The notes below the pieces were generated by a model. It was not told where the DNA came from, ran no database searches, and saw nothing but the letters and a program-made list of their open reading frames with translations. This document shows positions 61,671-64,000 of a stretch of DNA of 64,000 nt, in pieces. The position numbers and the translations under genes were made by a program. Every line of letters begins with the position of its first letter. Positions within the stretch are counted from its first letter, which is position 1. The stretch is from Pseudisothecium myosuroides (Eukaryota > Streptophyta > Bryopsida > Hypnales > Lembophyllaceae). The stretch is from positions 35,989,724 to 36,053,723 of the forward strand of contig OX637287.1 of assembly GCA_951799445.1 (NCBI GenBank), read 5' to 3'.

Positions 61671-62433
61671 ATGATGGACACTTCGCAGGGTGATATGACA
61701 AAATCCGCCATCCTCAAATGGCTCTTTCTAGGGTCGCTTCTCTGCTGCCAGAATGCTTGCGCAGTGACCGCTTCTTCGAAGAAACAAGAAGTCAAAATCG
61801 CCAGTGCGGCAAGGAAAGTCTAATGCAAACCAAGCAGCCGTGATATCACACCGAGCCGTGCAGGCTTTGCGAATCGGATGTTGTGACAATTTGACAGAAT
61901 CCAACGTGACACAAGAACTCAAAATCGCCAGTGCGGCAGGAAAGTCTAATGCGAACCAAGCAGCCGTGATATCACACCGAGCCGGGCGAGCTTTGCAAAT
62001 CGGATGTTGTGACAATTTGACAGAATCCAACGTGAAAATTCAGTCAAATATTACAAAGGAATCCAACGTAACAAAGGACTCCATCTTGAAAAGGTTTAGG
62101 AACTTTGACTGGTTGGTCCAGATCACAGCTGAAGTAGTTATAGCTGTAATTTTAGCGCTACTTTTTAAAATGTGGTCCACTGTTAAGCAGTACATCAAGC
62201 GCTGCCACGACCCTGCTCAAGATAGAGCCAACGTCAGAGAAGCAGTGAGAGTGACACTTGCAGCGGAGACCCTTGCAGCTGAGACACGTGCAGCGAAGAC
62301 CCTTGCAGCGGAGAGACGTGCAGTAGAGACACGTGCAGCAGAGACGGCCGCCAATGACGAAGCTCCAACGAAGACGGAGGCAGCCAAAGTCGACGTAGTA
62401 GCAGTTGGAGGCGTAATGGTAAACAAAGCGTAG
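61671..62433 (+). pseudogene. Frameshifted secreted/membrane protein with 42-residue tandem repeats
   Basis: ATG at 61671 opens a frame with a signal-peptide-like stretch (ILKWLFLGSLLCCQNACAVT). It enters a repeat and hits a TAA at 61821, after an extra A in GCGGCAAGGAAAG (the second copy reads GCGGCAGGAAAG). The main open frame (to 62433) is shifted by one and carries two 42-residue repeats (61785-61911 and 61912-62034; SNANQAAVISHRA, IGCCDNLTESNV), a membrane segment (about 62113-62172, AEVVIAVILALLF) and a coiled, Ala/Glu-rich heptad tail (TLAAETRAAKTLAAERRA). I recognise no family. It may be a recent pseudogene, a sequencing error in a real gene, or two ORFs. Confidence 0.55.
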
Positions 62434-62521
62434 AGGACAATGTACATTCCCAGTAGTTTCCTTTAGGACTTGAAAAACATTGAAACCCTGAACATTTGTA
62501 GCTGAGTCGTATAAACAACAT

Positions 62522-63214
62522 TTAATTCATAATGGAGTCCCTTGTGAATCGAATTGCATTGCAAAATAACGTCCAAAACGTAGGCTGTACGTCATGCGTA
62601 GCGAGATTAGGTCGTTCCCAAGCAAAATTCGACGCTTTTGTGACGTGAACAAAATCCACAATAGACCAAACGTACTCATCCGTCACTACAGACACAGAAT
62701 CCTGGATAAGCTTAGCTACATGACCCAGAGGCATGTCCAACATGTCTGCCACCGAGCAGTCTGCTGGCCTGTAGAAGATACAGTTGCCAAAGAAGATACA
62801 GTTGCCAAAGAAGATACAGTTGCCTGTAGAAGACACAGGAAAATCTTTCAATCTTTTTCTTGCGCCGACAACTGTGTAAATTCTAGTAGTTGCATCCCTG
62901 TCCAAACCTCTGGCTTTGGTGACAAGCCTCCAGAGATGAACCGAAATGAGCACGCCTGATGCAAATGATGTGCCCGATGTGCTTGCTTCTTTCTTCAGTT
63001 GCTGAATTGCTTCTGCTGAGATGTGAACTCCACCTTCTTTGGAAGGAGCTCTACGGTGGCCTCTTTGTTCCACCTTACTTCCGACGGTAGTAAGGCCCGT
63101 TTCATACATGGACGTCCAGTACTTGTGGACGAAAACCCTTGTCCACTTGATTGTCCGGAGGGAAGTTGCCATGTCAACAATGGTTTTGTCCGTCCGGTGA
63201 GTGGTTTCACACAT
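62522..63214 (-). pseudogene. Truncated BAHD acyltransferase (HCT-like) fragment
   Basis: The minus-strand frame (230 codons) matches the middle of BAHD enzymes from about residue 60: HISAEAIQQLKKEA, ASGVLISVHLWRLVTKARGL, TRIYTVVGARKRL, the FGN motif and a DEYVWSIVDF helix. BAHD enzymes transfer acyl groups from CoA to phenolics and alcohols. The N-terminal HxxxD catalytic motif and the C-terminal DFGWG motif are both absent, so it cannot be a working enzyme. The FGNCIF hexapeptide is triplicated by an 18-bp tandem repeat (62774-62824). The first about 58 residues do not look like BAHD sequence. Confidence 0.8.
62774..62824 (-). repeat. 18-bp tandem repeat in the BAHD fragment
   Basis: Units GAAGATACAGTTGCCAAA at 62774-62791 and 62792-62809, then a partial unit at 62810-62824. 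They are in frame and repeat FGNCIF three times. Confidence 0.95.
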
Positions 63215-63304
63215 GGAACCGTACGTCCATTGAAGAGTCCGGTTGAAATCATATTTTATTTCTAAATAACATTAACTTTCACCTTACATGGTTTAACGCT
63301 ATCA

Positions 63305-63496
63305 CTATAAGAAACCCTTGTTTTAGGTGACGGATTTTAGGTGACATCCAATTTGATGTCCCGTGTTTTTATGTCAACAATAATGTCCGCCGTAACATCA
63401 AAATGTTATGGCGGACGTTATGGTTGACATAAAAACACGGGACGTCACATTGGATGTCACTTAAAATCCGTCACCTAAAACATGGGTTTCTTATAG
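63305..63496. mobile_element. CTATAAGAAACCC foldback MITE, copy 2
   Basis: A 192-bp near-perfect palindrome: CTATAAGAAACCC ... GGGTTTCTTATAG ends, GGTGACGGATTTTAGGTGAC / GTCACTTAAAATCCGTCACC, then CCCGTGTTTTTATGTCAAC and its inverse. Right flank TA, left flank CA. It is related to 42275-42489. Confidence 0.88.
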
Positions 63497-63499
63497 TAT

Positions 63500-64000
63500 A
63501 TGAAACAAAGCCCTTGTACTCCTTCGTGAAGAAGCTTTCTATTCATATTAAGAACTAAACCTCTCACATTGCAACAAAACACTTGCACTCCTTCATGCAT
63601 AAAAAATATTGAATTTGTAGGTTTTGTAAATTATAAAATTATAAAATCATCATTATGGTTTTTAGGTTGCATCAATGGAACATGGCGTAGTACTAAATAT
63701 TTATTTATAATATATAGATTTTATTTTAGAAGACCTATTTTTGGTTTATCAGTACAAAATTAGTTTACAAATATTTGGACAGTACTCGACAAATGATAAA
63801 TGTATTTTAAAAATACTTAGACAATACTTAGACAGTACTAAAAAGTTATTTTAAAATGTTGTAACAAAATTTTAAAAATACTCTTACTAATATGCTAAAA
63901 ATATTCTAAACATAATCTTGCAGTTTCCTAAAATTGGAATTACATAATTAAAAATCCAAAAACATTTATAAAAAAAGAAAAAGACTCTAAAAACTCATTT
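63500..64000. other. AT-rich spacer to the window edge
   Basis: No gene supported; short direct repeats of TACTTAGACA-type sequence occur near 63800-63835. Confidence 0.5.

Noticed and set aside
61728..62030. Minus-strand 100-codon repeat protein
   Set aside because: It is the antisense of the 42-residue tandem repeat, and the plus-strand frame explains the repeat better.
1..64000. CRISPR arrays, bacterial operons, tRNA or rRNA genes
   Set aside because: None seen. The direct repeats found are irregularly spaced plant-type repeats, and no tRNA-like B-box or rRNA sequence was noticed.

Overview
This looks like nuclear DNA of a land plant. The genes are split by many short GT-AG introns. The spacers are very AT-rich and full of small non-autonomous DNA transposons. 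AAACCCTAAACCC telo-box motifs lie upstream of two genes. The encoded proteins are plant-type: a wall O-acetylation (RWA) protein, a plastid-targeted membrane protein, an FKBP53-type nuclear immunophilin, a CTF4/EOL1-type replication factor, and CSN1 and BAHD fragments. The sparse genes, AT-rich spacers and divergent RWA sequence suggest a seed-free plant such as a moss, but that is inference.

Layout. 0.7-2.7 kb holds a three-exon gene for a 182-residue protein I do not recognise. 2.7-8.3 kb is AT-rich spacer with small MITEs. 8.9-11.7 kb holds an eight-exon FKBP53-like gene, whose upstream region is a diverged copy of the region upstream of the first gene. It converges on a nine-exon minus-strand gene (16.9-12.6 kb) that encodes the C-terminal part of a CTF4/WDHD1/EOL1 protein without the usual WD40 propeller and has E2F-like sites upstream. 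22.5-23.9 kb holds a three-exon gene for a plastid membrane protein. 34.9-40.6 kb holds a 16-exon RWA gene.

The rest is mainly repeats and broken genes: a CSN1 fragment next to tandem repeats (47.2-48.0 kb), a disabled retrotransposon gag (44.6-45.7 kb), a frameshifted signal-peptide/repeat/membrane ORF (61.7-62.4 kb) and a truncated BAHD acyltransferase (62.5-63.2 kb).

The most interesting signal is a family of about ten related repeats, typically 920-930 bp. They start CCCCTAAAGGACC, end with the inverted copy, and the best copies are flanked by TTAA on both sides. One copy sits inside a second repeat family, and another member of that family about 4 kb away shows the matching unoccupied site. 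The lengths agree if a single TTAA is counted, which is what a piggyBac-like 4-bp TTAA target duplication predicts. Other mobile DNA includes three mariner/Stowaway-like elements (CTCCCTCCGT ends, TA flanks), a nested foldback with PIF/Harbinger-like ends, and several MITE pairs.

The intact genes form no operon or pathway. Two (FKBP53-like and CTF4-like) are nuclear chromatin/replication proteins, one is plastidial and one acts in Golgi wall acetylation.

All exon models were built by hand from splice signals, reading frame and remembered family sequences. No database search was run.
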